A stretch of 7,286 nt of DNA, from contig CAJUII010000004.1 of the NCBI GenBank assembly GCA_910586405.1, positions 1 to 7,286 on the forward strand, in the 5' to 3' direction. A program made the position numbers and the translations under genes. Under the pieces are notes generated by a model. It saw nothing but the letters and a program-made list of their open reading frames with translations, had not been told where the DNA came from and ran no database searches. The stretch comes from an uncultured Lachnospiraceae bacterium (lineage in GTDB: Bacteria > Bacillota > Clostridia > Lachnospirales > Lachnospiraceae). This document shows, one piece after another, positions 1 through 7,166 of the stretch (positions are counted from its first letter, which is position 1; each line of letters begins with the position of its first letter).

Positions 1-586
1 GCAGCCCCTCTGTGCTGCTAAACCATAACATCTGATTGACAAACCGCATAAATTTCAGAAACACCTGACAGTCTTTGTCTTCCCTGTCCAAAACGGTGTT
101 GGCATAAATATATTTGACAAATGAAATAGAACCGTCCCAATTGGTTAAGTTCAAGGTTTCTGCTCCCTTCAAATCAACAAAACTGTATTTCTTTTCACTT
201 CGAATCACTTCTTTTCCATCAATCCTGATACTCTCATGAAATACCTGATACACATTCTTTTTCTCATAAGCATACTCTAAAACAGACTGATCAAATTTGA
301 ATTGATACACAAACGATACCACATCCTCCGCATTGTATAAATTGGCATAAAACAGGTTGTTACCGTCTCTCTTTTCAAATTTATCCGTCAAATGGGCTGT
401 GATATCCATCATCGCCAAGCCCAGATTGGTCTTTCCAGAGGCATTATAACCAATTACCACCGCATCCTTAATGATTCCGTTTTGAAGTACTTCCTGACGA
501 AATTCATAATTTTTTGCTGATTTTAGCGAAAACCGTAATTCATCCTTAAAATTTTTATAGTTTCGAACCTTAAATTCTGCCAGCAT
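1..586 (-). CDS. AAA-family ATPase, AbiLi/COG1106-like (5' part, cut by window edge)
   Basis: This reading frame is open from an ATG at 586 to the window edge and gives 195 residues with no stop, so only the N-terminal part is visible. It begins MLAEFKVRNYKNFKDEL, the usual opening of SMC/RecF-like 'AAA_15/AAA_21' ATPases. A canonical P-loop, GYNASGKTN, lies at residues 46-54 (K52 and T53 would bind ATP phosphates). The signature, Walker B and any effector region would lie beyond position 1. From memory of the family, this N-terminus resembles COG1106 ATPases such as lactococcal AbiLi, which often sit next to a small RloB-like partner and act in phage defence. The start is fixed by GGAGG seven bases upstream. 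The gene looks clearly AT-richer than the polysaccharide genes and has its own putative promoter, so it is probably not part of their pathway. The ATPase call is firm; the defence role is inference. Confidence 0.85.
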   Translation of the reverse strand, partial: MLAEFKVRNYKNFKDELRFSLKSAKNYEFRQEVLQNGIIKDAVVIGYNASGKTNLGLAMMDITAHLTDKFEKRDGNNLFYANLYNAEDVVSFVYQFKFDQSVLEYAYEKKNVYQVFHESIRIDGKEVIRSEKKYSFVDLKGAETLNLTNWDGSISFVKYIYANTVLDREDKDCQVFLKFMRFVNQMLWFSSTEGL

Positions 587-593
587 TCTATTT

Positions 594-598
594 CCTCC
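594..598 (-). promoter_or_regulatory. Shine-Dalgarno site of the ATPase gene
   Basis: GGAGG on the minus strand lies seven bases before the ATG at 584-586, an ideal spacing. It supports this ATG as the true start. Confidence 0.8.
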
Positions 599-625
599 GC
601 CCCGGTCAACACCCTTTTATATACT

Positions 626-653
626 ATTATACACAGTTTTTCAAATACCACAA
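626..653 (-). promoter_or_regulatory. Putative sigma-A promoter for the ATPase gene
   Basis: A perfect TATAAT -10 box lies at 626-631 on the minus strand, about 40 bases upstream of the ATPase start codon. The best -35 at 16-bp spacing is TTGTGG (648-653), which matches only the TTG part of the consensus. An alternative pairing is TTGAAA (639-644) with TATATA (618-623) at 15 bp. The spacer is AT-rich and lies between genes of different composition, so independent transcription is plausible. No terminator hairpin separates it from the preceding polysaccharide gene, so read-through is also possible. Confidence 0.5.
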
Positions 654-668
654 TCTCCTTTATCATTT

Positions 669-1793
669 TTATTGATCCGCCAGCGCCAGCCCCGCCTTCT
701 TATTATAAGCATGCTTCTCGGGGTCCTCGTAGGCATCCCAGAACGAGGCGCCAAGGTTGAGCTTCTCCTCGACAAAATCCATATTGTTCATCGCTGTGGT
801 GACGATCGACACTGCCCGCTTGATGTGAAGCCCCTCAAAGAAATTGAGCACCTCCACCGGAAACCGCCCGCGCAGCACCACCGCATCCGGGCAGAGCGCC
901 TCATAGTCAACCGTATCTCTCGGGTGCGGCTTGATCAGGACTCTGTAGCCTTGGCAGTATTTTGCAAGGACATCGAGACAGACGCGTTTTCTCGCCTCGA
1001 TATCAACCGGGTGCGGTTCTGTCAGAAAGCACGCAAACGCCTCTCCCTCCTGAGAGGGCTTTAGCTGCTGCATCAGCGCGTCCGCATCCTCAATAAACGC
1101 CTGTATCATCTGTTTTTTCTGCTCAGGAGTAAGCGTCCGTTCGAGCGGCTTTCTCGGCACCTCGACAAAGCGCGGACAGTCCGTCGGCACGACGCTGCGG
1201 TCATTGATCTCCATGTCAAGGCAGTACTTTCCCCAGCCATTCATGATAAAGATGAGATTGTGGCGTGAAAACCATGTCTTTAGGCGGAAGTGCCCGTGGT
1301 TTGCGACATAGGCGTCGTCAAGATTTTTCAGACAGTCCAGCCCGTCCTCCACCGCATGATAATACAGATGCCTGTAATTCAGATAATAGCCAATAGGGTC
1401 ACTGTCACAGAACACATAAATGTCCTCATACGCTGCAAAGTCGATGACCTCCATATAAGGGCACTCGCATTTTGCGAGCTTTTTCGTGAAAATCATGCGG
1501 TTTAGCATGTGTTTTAACACATTGCTGTAATTCTTCCTGTACTTGGCAAGCTCCGGGAAAAAATCCTCCCGCTTCTCGTCCAGCGCGATGACCTCTTGAA
1601 AAATTCCCGTCTTAGCAAGCCTGTCCCCCAGACGCTCAAAATCTGTGGAGACAGAACTCAGCGCGATATCCGCTTTCCTGTAAGCATTTGCCGGCATCTC
1701 CCGCACCAGCTTCATCTCCTTCAAAGCTGCCACATACACATGATAAAAAGTATGGCAGACATAAATCCTGCTCTTTGTCTTTGCCTTTTTCAT
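669..1793 (-). CDS. GT52/polysialyltransferase-like glycosyltransferase (putative sialyltransferase fold)
   Basis: This 374-residue protein is probably a cytoplasmic GT-B transferase that adds a residue, possibly sialic acid or a related sugar, to the polysaccharide repeat unit. The N-terminus RIYVCHTFYHVYVA (9-22) resembles the opening strand of the GT52/LOS-sialyltransferase and polysialyltransferase groups. Two motifs known from bacterial sialyltransferases are visible: an ED-G motif, VEDGLD (148-153), and an HP motif, KPHPRD (288-293). A serine/threonine-rich VSIVTTA follows at 328-334 in a suitable place. There is no signal peptide or clear membrane segment. I chose the ATG at 1793 because GGAGG precedes it by eight bases. 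A GTG at 1802 overlaps the previous stop as GTGA and would add three residues, but it leaves no room for that SD. It is the last gene of the cluster, ending in TAA. No sialic acid synthesis genes are in the window, so the donor sugar is unknown. Confidence 0.78.
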   Translation of the reverse strand: MKKAKTKSRIYVCHTFYHVYVAALKEMKLVREMPANAYRKADIALSSVSTDFERLGDRLAKTGIFQEVIALDEKREDFFPELAKYRKNYSNVLKHMLNRMIFTKKLAKCECPYMEVIDFAAYEDIYVFCDSDPIGYYLNYRHLYYHAVEDGLDCLKNLDDAYVANHGHFRLKTWFSRHNLIFIMNGWGKYCLDMEINDRSVVPTDCPRFVEVPRKPLERTLTPEQKKQMIQAFIEDADALMQQLKPSQEGEAFACFLTEPHPVDIEARKRVCLDVLAKYCQGYRVLIKPHPRDTVDYEALCPDAVVLRGRFPVEVLNFFEGLHIKRAVSIVTTAMNNMDFVEEKLNLGASFWDAYEDPEKHAYNKKAGLALADQ

Positions 1794-1798
1794 CAACG

Positions 1799-3007
1799 TC
1801 ACCTCCCGTCTGTCTTCACAGTTCTGGTATACTCATATCCACGCCTCGGCGCGATGAGCGGCGCCAGACTGAGCGGTCCCTCCTGTTCTGGCAATACGCT
1901 TCCGGCAATCAGCCCCTCGCAGAAGCGGTAAAGCCTGTCTGCCGCCTCTTTGGGATTCCATGTGCTCACAATCGTCTCATAAGCGCTGGCGCCAAGCCTC
2001 TTTTGCAGCGCCCCGTCTTGGCAGAGCAGCCGTACCTGCTCTCGAAATTCCCGAAAACGTCCTGTCCTGTAAACAAGCCCATTCTGCCCATGCCTGACAA
2101 GAAACGGAACCGCCCCGATGCCGCTCCCCGCCACGACTGCGCAGGCGCTGTTCATGGCCTCATTTAACACTGCGCCCCACCCTTCTAGGTAATTGCTCGT
2201 AAACAGAAAAATATTGGCTTCCTCCATAAACCGGCGGACATTCTGCGGCGGCTGGAAACCATGAAACGTTATGTGATGTTCCAGATGTGCGTTCGCTGCC
2301 TGCTTTTTTAATTCTTCCTCCAGCGCCCCGCCGCCAACCATATCCAGATGAAAAGAAATTCCCTGCTGCGCCAGATACTTTGCTGCCCTCACCGCGTACT
2401 CCGGGTGTTTGAGTTTCAAGAACCGTCCCGCCCACAATATTCTGAGTTCCGGCTTTCCGTCCGGGTCAAAATGCTGTTTCCGCAAAAATAAATGGTCCAG
2501 CTCATACGTGTGCAGCTCTGGAAAATACCCCCACACATATTTTTTGTCAGGATATGCATGAACTAGCTGGAAATCAGACGCCACATAAGCGCCATGGCAC
2601 AGCAGATACACCGGCGCGTCGGCGTACTGCGTGTGATCTTCATACTTTTTTTTCCTGCCCCGTGGAGAGATAGACTTCCACTGCCCCTCGCGATAGAGGC
2701 GCTCGCTGGCGCGAATCACGATTTTGCCCGCATTCAGCCGTGGCTTGATATAGCGCTCATCCTCCACGCCCCCAAACACGACCACATCGCTGTCCAGAAT
2801 GCGCGCCGCACACGCCTCCGGCTCTTCATAATACAGTTTCAAATAAGGAATCGAGCGGACTTCCTCCCCCCAGCCCATCTTCACCCGGTCCTCCTCCATC
2901 GGTGAAGTCTGTATGAAGGCAAACGCCGCGCCCAGCTTCTGGTACAGCTCATTCGACATCGGAATCTGGTGATGGTTAATATAGTTTGACACAATTGTGA
3001 GTTTCAT
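1799..3007 (-). CDS. GT4-family glycosyltransferase (GT-B fold)
   Basis: This 402-residue retaining glycosyltransferase should transfer a sugar from a nucleotide donor to the growing lipid-linked repeat unit on the cytoplasmic side. The N-terminal acceptor half opens MKLTIVSNYINHHQIPMSNE (1-20), a common start in Firmicute GT4 enzymes. The C-terminal donor half starts around RILWAGRFLKLKHPEYA (189-205), continues with MVGGGALEEELKK (223-235), and holds the EX7E signature E275-GWGAVLN-E283 followed by the usual GSGIGAVPFLV segment. The size is normal for GT4. I chose the ATG at 3007, which overlaps the upstream TGA as ATGA and has GGGAG nine bases before it; a GTG at 3013 would add only two residues. 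The stop overlaps the alternative GTG of the next gene. It shares only family-level motifs with the neighbouring GT4, so the pair is not a recent duplication. Donor and linkage cannot be read from sequence. Confidence 0.93.
   Translation of the reverse strand: MKLTIVSNYINHHQIPMSNELYQKLGAAFAFIQTSPMEEDRVKMGWGEEVRSIPYLKLYYEEPEACAARILDSDVVVFGGVEDERYIKPRLNAGKIVIRASERLYREGQWKSISPRGRKKKYEDHTQYADAPVYLLCHGAYVASDFQLVHAYPDKKYVWGYFPELHTYELDHLFLRKQHFDPDGKPELRILWAGRFLKLKHPEYAVRAAKYLAQQGISFHLDMVGGGALEEELKKQAANAHLEHHITFHGFQPPQNVRRFMEEANIFLFTSNYLEGWGAVLNEAMNSACAVVAGSGIGAVPFLVRHGQNGLVYRTGRFREFREQVRLLCQDGALQKRLGASAYETIVSTWNPKEAADRLYRFCEGLIAGSVLPEQEGPLSLAPLIAPRRGYEYTRTVKTDGR
1802..1806 (-). promoter_or_regulatory. 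Shine-Dalgarno site inside the end of the preceding GT4 gene
   Basis: GGAGG on the minus strand lies within the last codons of the upstream glycosyltransferase gene and eight bases before the ATG at 1793. It decides that start over the GTG at 1802, and it implies translational coupling between the two genes. Confidence 0.7.
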
Positions 3008-4314
3008 ACGCACGAACTCCCATATACAATCTCACGGTACATATCCAGCAGCCGCCTGTAATTTGTCTCTGGGTCATGCGTTCTCAGCGCATGCGTCTTG
3101 GCGTTTGAGGAGAGCGACATCGCGAGCTTGTCATCCTCAAAAATACGCAGAATACAGTCCTTTAGGCGCTTGGATTTATCCTTAGGATACAGGAAGCCAT
3201 CTTTCCCGTCATGAACCAGATTGTGCACGCCGCCCACATTGGCACACACCACAGGCACGCCCAGAAGCATCGCCTCCCCGACGGAGTTGGGCGAATTTTC
3301 GATCGCGGACGGGCATAAAAATACATGTGATTTCAAAAAGCGGGCGCACATCTTGTCAGACTGCAGCCTGCCGACAAACTTGACATGATTCTGGAGCTTA
3401 TGCTTCTTAATCTGGTTGACCAGAAATTTGCCATAGCCCGACAGCCTGATTTTATCCCGGATACTGTCATGTGCCGTGATGACATCTCCCGCCACATAGA
3501 CCACGGTCTCCTCATACTCCTCCACCAGTTCTGGGAGAATCTCCAGAACGTAATGCAGTCCCTTAATAGGATAATTTCCTTGACTGAGAAACAAAGAATA
3601 ACGCTCGATCCGATCAATATTCCACGTGTCACGATAGAAATCTGGACGCAGTGTCTCGTTCATAAAATGATATTTGGCATTCGGCGCGAGCTTCTTGGTC
3701 ATCTCCCTGTCAAAATCCGTCCTTCCAGTGATATGCCCGACCTGTGACAGCGCTTCCTTTTCATAAGTACCGCGCTTTGCAAACTTCGCTTGCTGGTCAA
3801 ACAAGCCATCCCGTTTCAGGATATCCCGAAATGTCTTTTTCTTCTGAACAGAATAGGGCAGGTCTGCCATATACACCTCCGCAATAGCGCTGCACAGTCC
3901 CTGTATGCCAATCAGTGTCCGCTCCGGGTGGTTAAATGCCCGGACACAAGCGAGGGTGTGCGGATACTCCGTCCCGAAAATATGCACAAGGTCCGGCTCA
4001 AAATCCCTGAGCACCGCCCCGAGACTCTGCTCCATGCTGTCATCATAGATCTCAGGGTGAACCGTATCCTCCCTGAAAATATAGTAGGTGATGCCCTCCG
4101 CCTTATCCTTGATAAACGATGCGGTATCCCCCTTCACAAATGAACGGTTTTCTGATTCCGGGAAACAAATAGCAAGTGTTATGTCATTTCTCTCCTGATG
4201 AGACACCAGCTTTCCCGCAAGCCCGGACAACCACCCCTCCTTGACTACCATCTTCTGCCCCAGACTCTTGGCAATAAATGGGAGCATGATATTACACAAC
4301 CACAGAACCTTCAT
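3004..4314 (-). CDS. GT4-family glycosyltransferase (GT-B fold)
   Basis: This is a 436-residue putative retaining glycosyltransferase of the repeat-unit pathway. The N-terminal domain begins MKVLWLCNIMLPFIAKSLG and contains DLVHIFGTEYPHT (108-120) and a GRTDFDRE segment (197-204), features of a recurrent Firmicute capsule GT4 type. The donor domain shows LFLSQGNYPIKGLHYVLE (241-258, with K251 in the usual phosphate-contact position), VKFVGRL (311-317) and the EX7E pair E339-NSPNSVG-E347, then GVPVVCANVGGVHNLV. There is no membrane segment. The ATG is preceded by AGGGGGA with six bases between the G-run and the start. It lies 51 bases after the previous gene and ends in a TGA that overlaps the next ATG by four bases, which suggests coupled translation of the two GT4 enzymes. 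The specific sugar transferred is unknown. Confidence 0.93.
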   Translation of the reverse strand: MKVLWLCNIMLPFIAKSLGQKMVVKEGWLSGLAGKLVSHQERNDITLAICFPESENRSFVKGDTASFIKDKAEGITYYIFREDTVHPEIYDDSMEQSLGAVLRDFEPDLVHIFGTEYPHTLACVRAFNHPERTLIGIQGLCSAIAEVYMADLPYSVQKKKTFRDILKRDGLFDQQAKFAKRGTYEKEALSQVGHITGRTDFDREMTKKLAPNAKYHFMNETLRPDFYRDTWNIDRIERYSLFLSQGNYPIKGLHYVLEILPELVEEYEETVVYVAGDVITAHDSIRDKIRLSGYGKFLVNQIKKHKLQNHVKFVGRLQSDKMCARFLKSHVFLCPSAIENSPNSVGEAMLLGVPVVCANVGGVHNLVHDGKDGFLYPKDKSKRLKDCILRIFEDDKLAMSLSSNAKTHALRTHDPETNYRRLLDMYREIVYGSSCV

Positions 4315-4365
4315 AAAAATCCCCCTATTTCATTTTTCTTGATTCTACAATCTGCCTCCATGCGA

Positions 4366-5181
4366 TTATCTTTTAGACCGGTCCTTATAAATGGCAGTCT
4401 TGATGCCATTGTAGACCCCTGACAAATATGCATTGCCCGCGATCGCACTGCGAAGCGGCGCCAGTGTGAGCAGCATGACCAGCCGATAGAAATCCGCTTT
4501 CTTTTTTCCCATATAATGTACCACAATCTCACGGTGCTGGCGCGCAGAGCGCTTCCTGTTCTCCTTCGTCTCCGAGTAGCCGCCGCCCTCATACGAAGCG
4601 ATCACCTCAGGGACATAGCATATCGCTGCTTTTTTCTTATAATAACACCATAAAAAATGTTCGTAGTCCGCTCTTACAGTATATTTTGGCAGATAACCTC
4701 TCTTGTCAAACAGCGTCCGGTGGTAAAAGCAGGTCTGATGGCAAGGCACATTTCTATAACAGGTGAAATCATTGATTTCAGGCGCCGCATAAATGATGGT
4801 ATCCAGTGCCTTATGATATAGATTTCCATAGATAATATCTGCTTTTTTATGTTCTATTTCATCTGTTATCCGCTCTAAAACATGTTCGTCATAGAAGCTG
4901 TCTCCCGCATTGAGAAACAGGAAATACGTTCCCGCTGCAAGCTTCACCGCCTGATTCATGGCATCGTAAATCCCGTTATCTTTTAGTCGGTGCACATGAA
5001 GCCGGCTGTCCTGATACGCTGACGCCAGCGCTTCGACAGAACCGTCTGTCGAGCCGCCATCTTTGATCACCACCTCAAAATTGCGGTAGGTTTGACCAAG
5101 AATACTCTTTACCGTCTCATACAGTCGCTGCCCTGCATTGAGACAAACGACTATCACACTGTACTTCGTTCCCTGTTCCAT
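4366..5181 (-). CDS. GT2-family glycosyltransferase, WcaE-like (GT-A fold)
   Basis: This 271-residue inverting glycosyltransferase has all the expected GT-A landmarks in order: YSVIVVCLNAG (7-17), the nucleotide-binding loop DGGSTDGS (41-48), DNGIYDAMNQ (68-77), the DXD-equivalent LNAGD (90-94), the VPCHQTCFYHR segment (145-155), and ADYEHFLW (171-178), where the catalytic base is expected. The DNGIYDAMN/LNAGD/CHQ combination is typical of the WcaE-like branch of capsule and exopolysaccharide transferases. The C-terminal part (about 228-262) is amphipathic and rich in Lys/Arg and hydrophobic residues, which may attach the enzyme to the membrane where its lipid-linked acceptor sits. GGAGG nine bases upstream supports the start. 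It lies 33 bases after the polymerase gene and 51 bases before the next transferase. Family assignment is firm; donor and acceptor are unknown. Confidence 0.95.
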   Translation of the reverse strand: MEQGTKYSVIVVCLNAGQRLYETVKSILGQTYRNFEVVIKDGGSTDGSVEALASAYQDSRLHVHRLKDNGIYDAMNQAVKLAAGTYFLFLNAGDSFYDEHVLERITDEIEHKKADIIYGNLYHKALDTIIYAAPEINDFTCYRNVPCHQTCFYHRTLFDKRGYLPKYTVRADYEHFLWCYYKKKAAICYVPEVIASYEGGGYSETKENRKRSARQHREIVVHYMGKKKADFYRLVMLLTLAPLRSAIAGNAYLSGVYNGIKTAIYKDRSKR

Positions 5182-5190
5182 CTCTCTGCG

Positions 5191-5195
5191 CCTCC
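5191..5195 (-). promoter_or_regulatory. Shine-Dalgarno site of the WcaE-like GT2 gene
   Basis: GGAGG on the minus strand lies nine bases before the ATG at 5179-5181, in the 33-bp gap after the EpsG gene. It fixes that start. Confidence 0.7.
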
Positions 5196-5214
5196 AAACA
5201 TTTCATAATATATG

Positions 5215-6387
5215 TTATTCATAGATGTACCGCTGTGTCTCAAAAAGCCAGCTCCGATAAGGAAGCAGTCCCACGCCGTTCTCATGCGCCTTCCATAAAA
5301 ATACCATAAAATAAAGGAGGCACACCGCATAGACAACAGCCGTTACGCGCCTTCGCGTTTTCTGTTCTGTGATGTAATGTAAGATGAGTGGAATCATCAA
5401 TAACTGTGATACCCCAAAATAATAAGAAATGCGCGTCACCACCGGCAGAAAATAGAAAAATGTCCCGGACACAAGCGCCAAGAGATTGAGCTGCCCATAG
5501 AACCGCAGCGCACGCTCCCGGCTATGGTCATTTTTAGGGTCACGTGGCGCCTGCACATACACAAACCAGCCATACAGGACAAGCGCCAAAAGTGGTCTCA
5601 GACTGCTGAACAGACTGTCAAACAGACTGGGCGTCTCAAGATAGATTGTATTTTTGTACGACGGATACAACACCAGTGCCAGCTTTAAGACCAAGCCTTT
5701 CCCCGCGAAGCAGAGTGCACACACGGCAAGCCCCGCAGCAATCTGCCACTTTTTCCACGCAAAGGAAGCAATCCAGTACATCGGCAGCACCAATAACACC
5801 GATTTGTGAAAAAACGCCGCCACCACAATCCAGAACACAAACTTGATGCCATCCCGCTCCAACACATATTTCATCGAATAAAGCGCCAGCGCCAGCGCCA
5901 AATAATAACGCACGGTGTTAAATGTCTGAAAATACAGTCCCATCATCATAAACAGAAAAAATGTCTGGGAAAAATCCACACTCTGCCGCCAGAATGCTTT
6001 CAGGAAAAAATATAGTGTCACAAAAGCAAAGACTGCAAAGACCAGCTCATAATACTCGCCGCCCATAATGCTATACAAGAACCGGACCAGCACATTAAAC
6101 CCCGCCTCCGTCACTACATACCCGCCGACATACGCCTCATGTGCCGTCTGCGTATACTGCCTGTAATCATTCCCGATGTCAAACCGCAGTGCCGACACCA
6201 TGAACAAAATACCAAAAATCCCCGTCATATACAGACGGTTTCGAACGCTCTTTACAGACCGCTCACCGCCAACCCAGACTGGTTCGTCTGCGGCATAGGG
6301 CTGTATGCGGTATGCCATAGCGCAGGTTCCCGCCGCAATCAACATATAGAACACGATAGAAAAAATTCTGTCCACTGCCACGATCAC
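5215..6387 (-). CDS. EpsG-family membrane protein, putative polysaccharide polymerase (Wzy-like)
   Basis: This is a very hydrophobic protein of about 390 residues with roughly ten to twelve predicted membrane spans. It presumably joins exported repeat units on the outer face of the membrane. EpsG hallmarks, numbered from the GTG at 6387: RFDIGNDYRQY (68-78, matching the family R-x-G-x-D-Y-x-x-Y pattern) in the first large loop, TEAGFN shortly after, then TVRYYLALALALYS, AAFFHKSVLLVLP, YPSYKNTIYLE and a late RISYYF. The start is uncertain. GTG at 6387 overlaps the upstream TGA as GTGA. GTG at 6381 has GAGGG nine bases upstream. The longest reading starts at a GTG at 6456, giving 413 residues, but its extra 23 residues are hydrophilic and lie wholly inside the upstream gene. 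An ATG at 6345 would cut into the first membrane span. Central placement among the transferases fits the polymerase role. Family is confident; polymerase activity is inferred. Confidence 0.9.
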   Translation of the reverse strand: MIVAVDRIFSIVFYMLIAAGTCAMAYRIQPYAADEPVWVGGERSVKSVRNRLYMTGIFGILFMVSALRFDIGNDYRQYTQTAHEAYVGGYVVTEAGFNVLVRFLYSIMGGEYYELVFAVFAFVTLYFFLKAFWRQSVDFSQTFFLFMMMGLYFQTFNTVRYYLALALALYSMKYVLERDGIKFVFWIVVAAFFHKSVLLVLPMYWIASFAWKKWQIAAGLAVCALCFAGKGLVLKLALVLYPSYKNTIYLETPSLFDSLFSSLRPLLALVLYGWFVYVQAPRDPKNDHSRERALRFYGQLNLLALVSGTFFYFLPVVTRISYYFGVSQLLMIPLILHYITEQKTRRRVTAVVYAVCLLYFMVFLWKAHENGVGLLPYRSWLFETQRYIYE

Positions 6388-7166
6388 AATCCCTCTACTG
6401 ATTTGATTCCTTTTTTCATCAGCGCCAGCGCATTTTTCATTGGAATCTTGGTGCACATCACCTTACCGTGCACCAAGAGAAAGCGCACCGACATCAGATA
6501 TGCAAGACCTCCATACAGAAAATGGTACAACACCCCTCTGTCAATAAAAAATTTATCATTGTATCCCTGAAACCATGTGGATTCCCGCTCACACTCCTCG
6601 CCAATCTCAATTGGTACTGCATAGACCACCAATCCGTATTTCAGACAATCCTTCAGAAAAAGACTGTCCTCCCCGTTGCTGTACTTCGCGCCGCCGCCAA
6701 ACAGCAATGAAAAAGTAATATGCGATGCATGCAGCTTCTCCCGCCGCACCGCGAAGGAGTACGTGGGATAACGCCCCGCATTCCATATATGGACCCGGTG
6801 AAACGCCTCTGTGTGATACGTCGCCCTCGATGCACCGACCCGCATATTAAATAACAGCAGGTCTGCCTCAGGATGCGCCGCAAACGCGTCCAGAATGCGC
6901 CGCTCATACCCTGTATCATAGACAATATCCTCATCGGAAAACAGCACAATATCCCCCTCGGCGCGCAGCAGCGCATTGTTTCTGCTAAGCCCCACACCTT
7001 TTTCCTGAAATTCATAACACTGTATCCGCCTGCCGTTGTGCATATACTCCTCATAGCCAAAATGATCGGTCTGGTTCACGATAATCGCATCGGTTTGCAG
7101 ATGCATACGGTCTGCCAGCGTCATAATCTCCTGATTTACAGAGGACACCAACACCTGTAATTTCAT
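6384..7166 (-). CDS. Divergent GT2-type glycosyltransferase (GT-A fold)
   Basis: This 260-residue putative glycosyltransferase is the first complete gene in the direction of transcription. The N-terminus MKLQVLVSSVNQEIMTLADR leads to AIIVNQTDHFGYEEY (28-42), where ordinary GT2 enzymes carry a D-G-S-x-D loop; this 'VNQ' form belongs to a recognisable branch seen in Gram-positive capsule clusters. Then come GVGLSRNNALLRAEGDIVLF (57-76) with the metal-binding SDED (77-80), and YSNGEDSLFLKDCL (162-175), where E166/D167 is the likely catalytic pair. An ESTWFQGY segment (195-202) follows. Residues 212-234 are hydrophobic and probably membrane-associated. The ATG is well placed, nine bases after GGAGG. 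The TGA stop overlaps a GTG start candidate of the EpsG gene, so the two are probably translationally coupled. Substrate is unknown. Confidence 0.9.
   Translation of the reverse strand: MKLQVLVSSVNQEIMTLADRMHLQTDAIIVNQTDHFGYEEYMHNGRRIQCYEFQEKGVGLSRNNALLRAEGDIVLFSDEDIVYDTGYERRILDAFAAHPEADLLLFNMRVGASRATYHTEAFHRVHIWNAGRYPTYSFAVRREKLHASHITFSLLFGGGAKYSNGEDSLFLKDCLKYGLVVYAVPIEIGEECERESTWFQGYNDKFFIDRGVLYHFLYGGLAYLMSVRFLLVHGKVMCTKIPMKNALALMKKGIKSVEGL

Noticed and set aside
618..634. Near-palindromic TATA/TATA sequence around the -10 box, considered as an operator or terminator
   Set aside because: The arms are only four AT base pairs and there is no G/C stem or T-run. It is better explained as an AT-rich promoter region.
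523..666. 47-residue minus-strand frame starting at an ATG right after the GT52-like stop
   Set aside because: It has no good SD, runs out of frame into the ATPase gene, has no recognisable content, and covers the putative promoter.
1688..2167. 159-codon plus-strand open frame
   Set aside because: It lies antisense to two well-supported transferase genes, has a low-complexity Ser/Pro/Arg-rich product with no domain, and no convincing SD. It is an open frame caused by the composition of the opposite strand. The other plus-strand frames (for example 672-1064, 3790-4143, 6139-6570) were rejected for the same reason.
1799..4314. Two adjacent GT4 genes as a tandem duplication
   Set aside because: The proteins share only the general GT4 signatures and differ in N-terminal domains and motif context, so a recent duplication is not supported.
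4311..4592. 93-codon minus-strand frame ending in ATGA overlap with the GT4 gene, including a 16-codon mini-ORF in the 51-bp gap
   Set aside because: Most of it overlaps the GT2 gene out of frame with an Arg-rich shadow product. The mini-ORF at the gap has no SD and no recognisable peptide. The ATGA overlap is suggestive but not sufficient.
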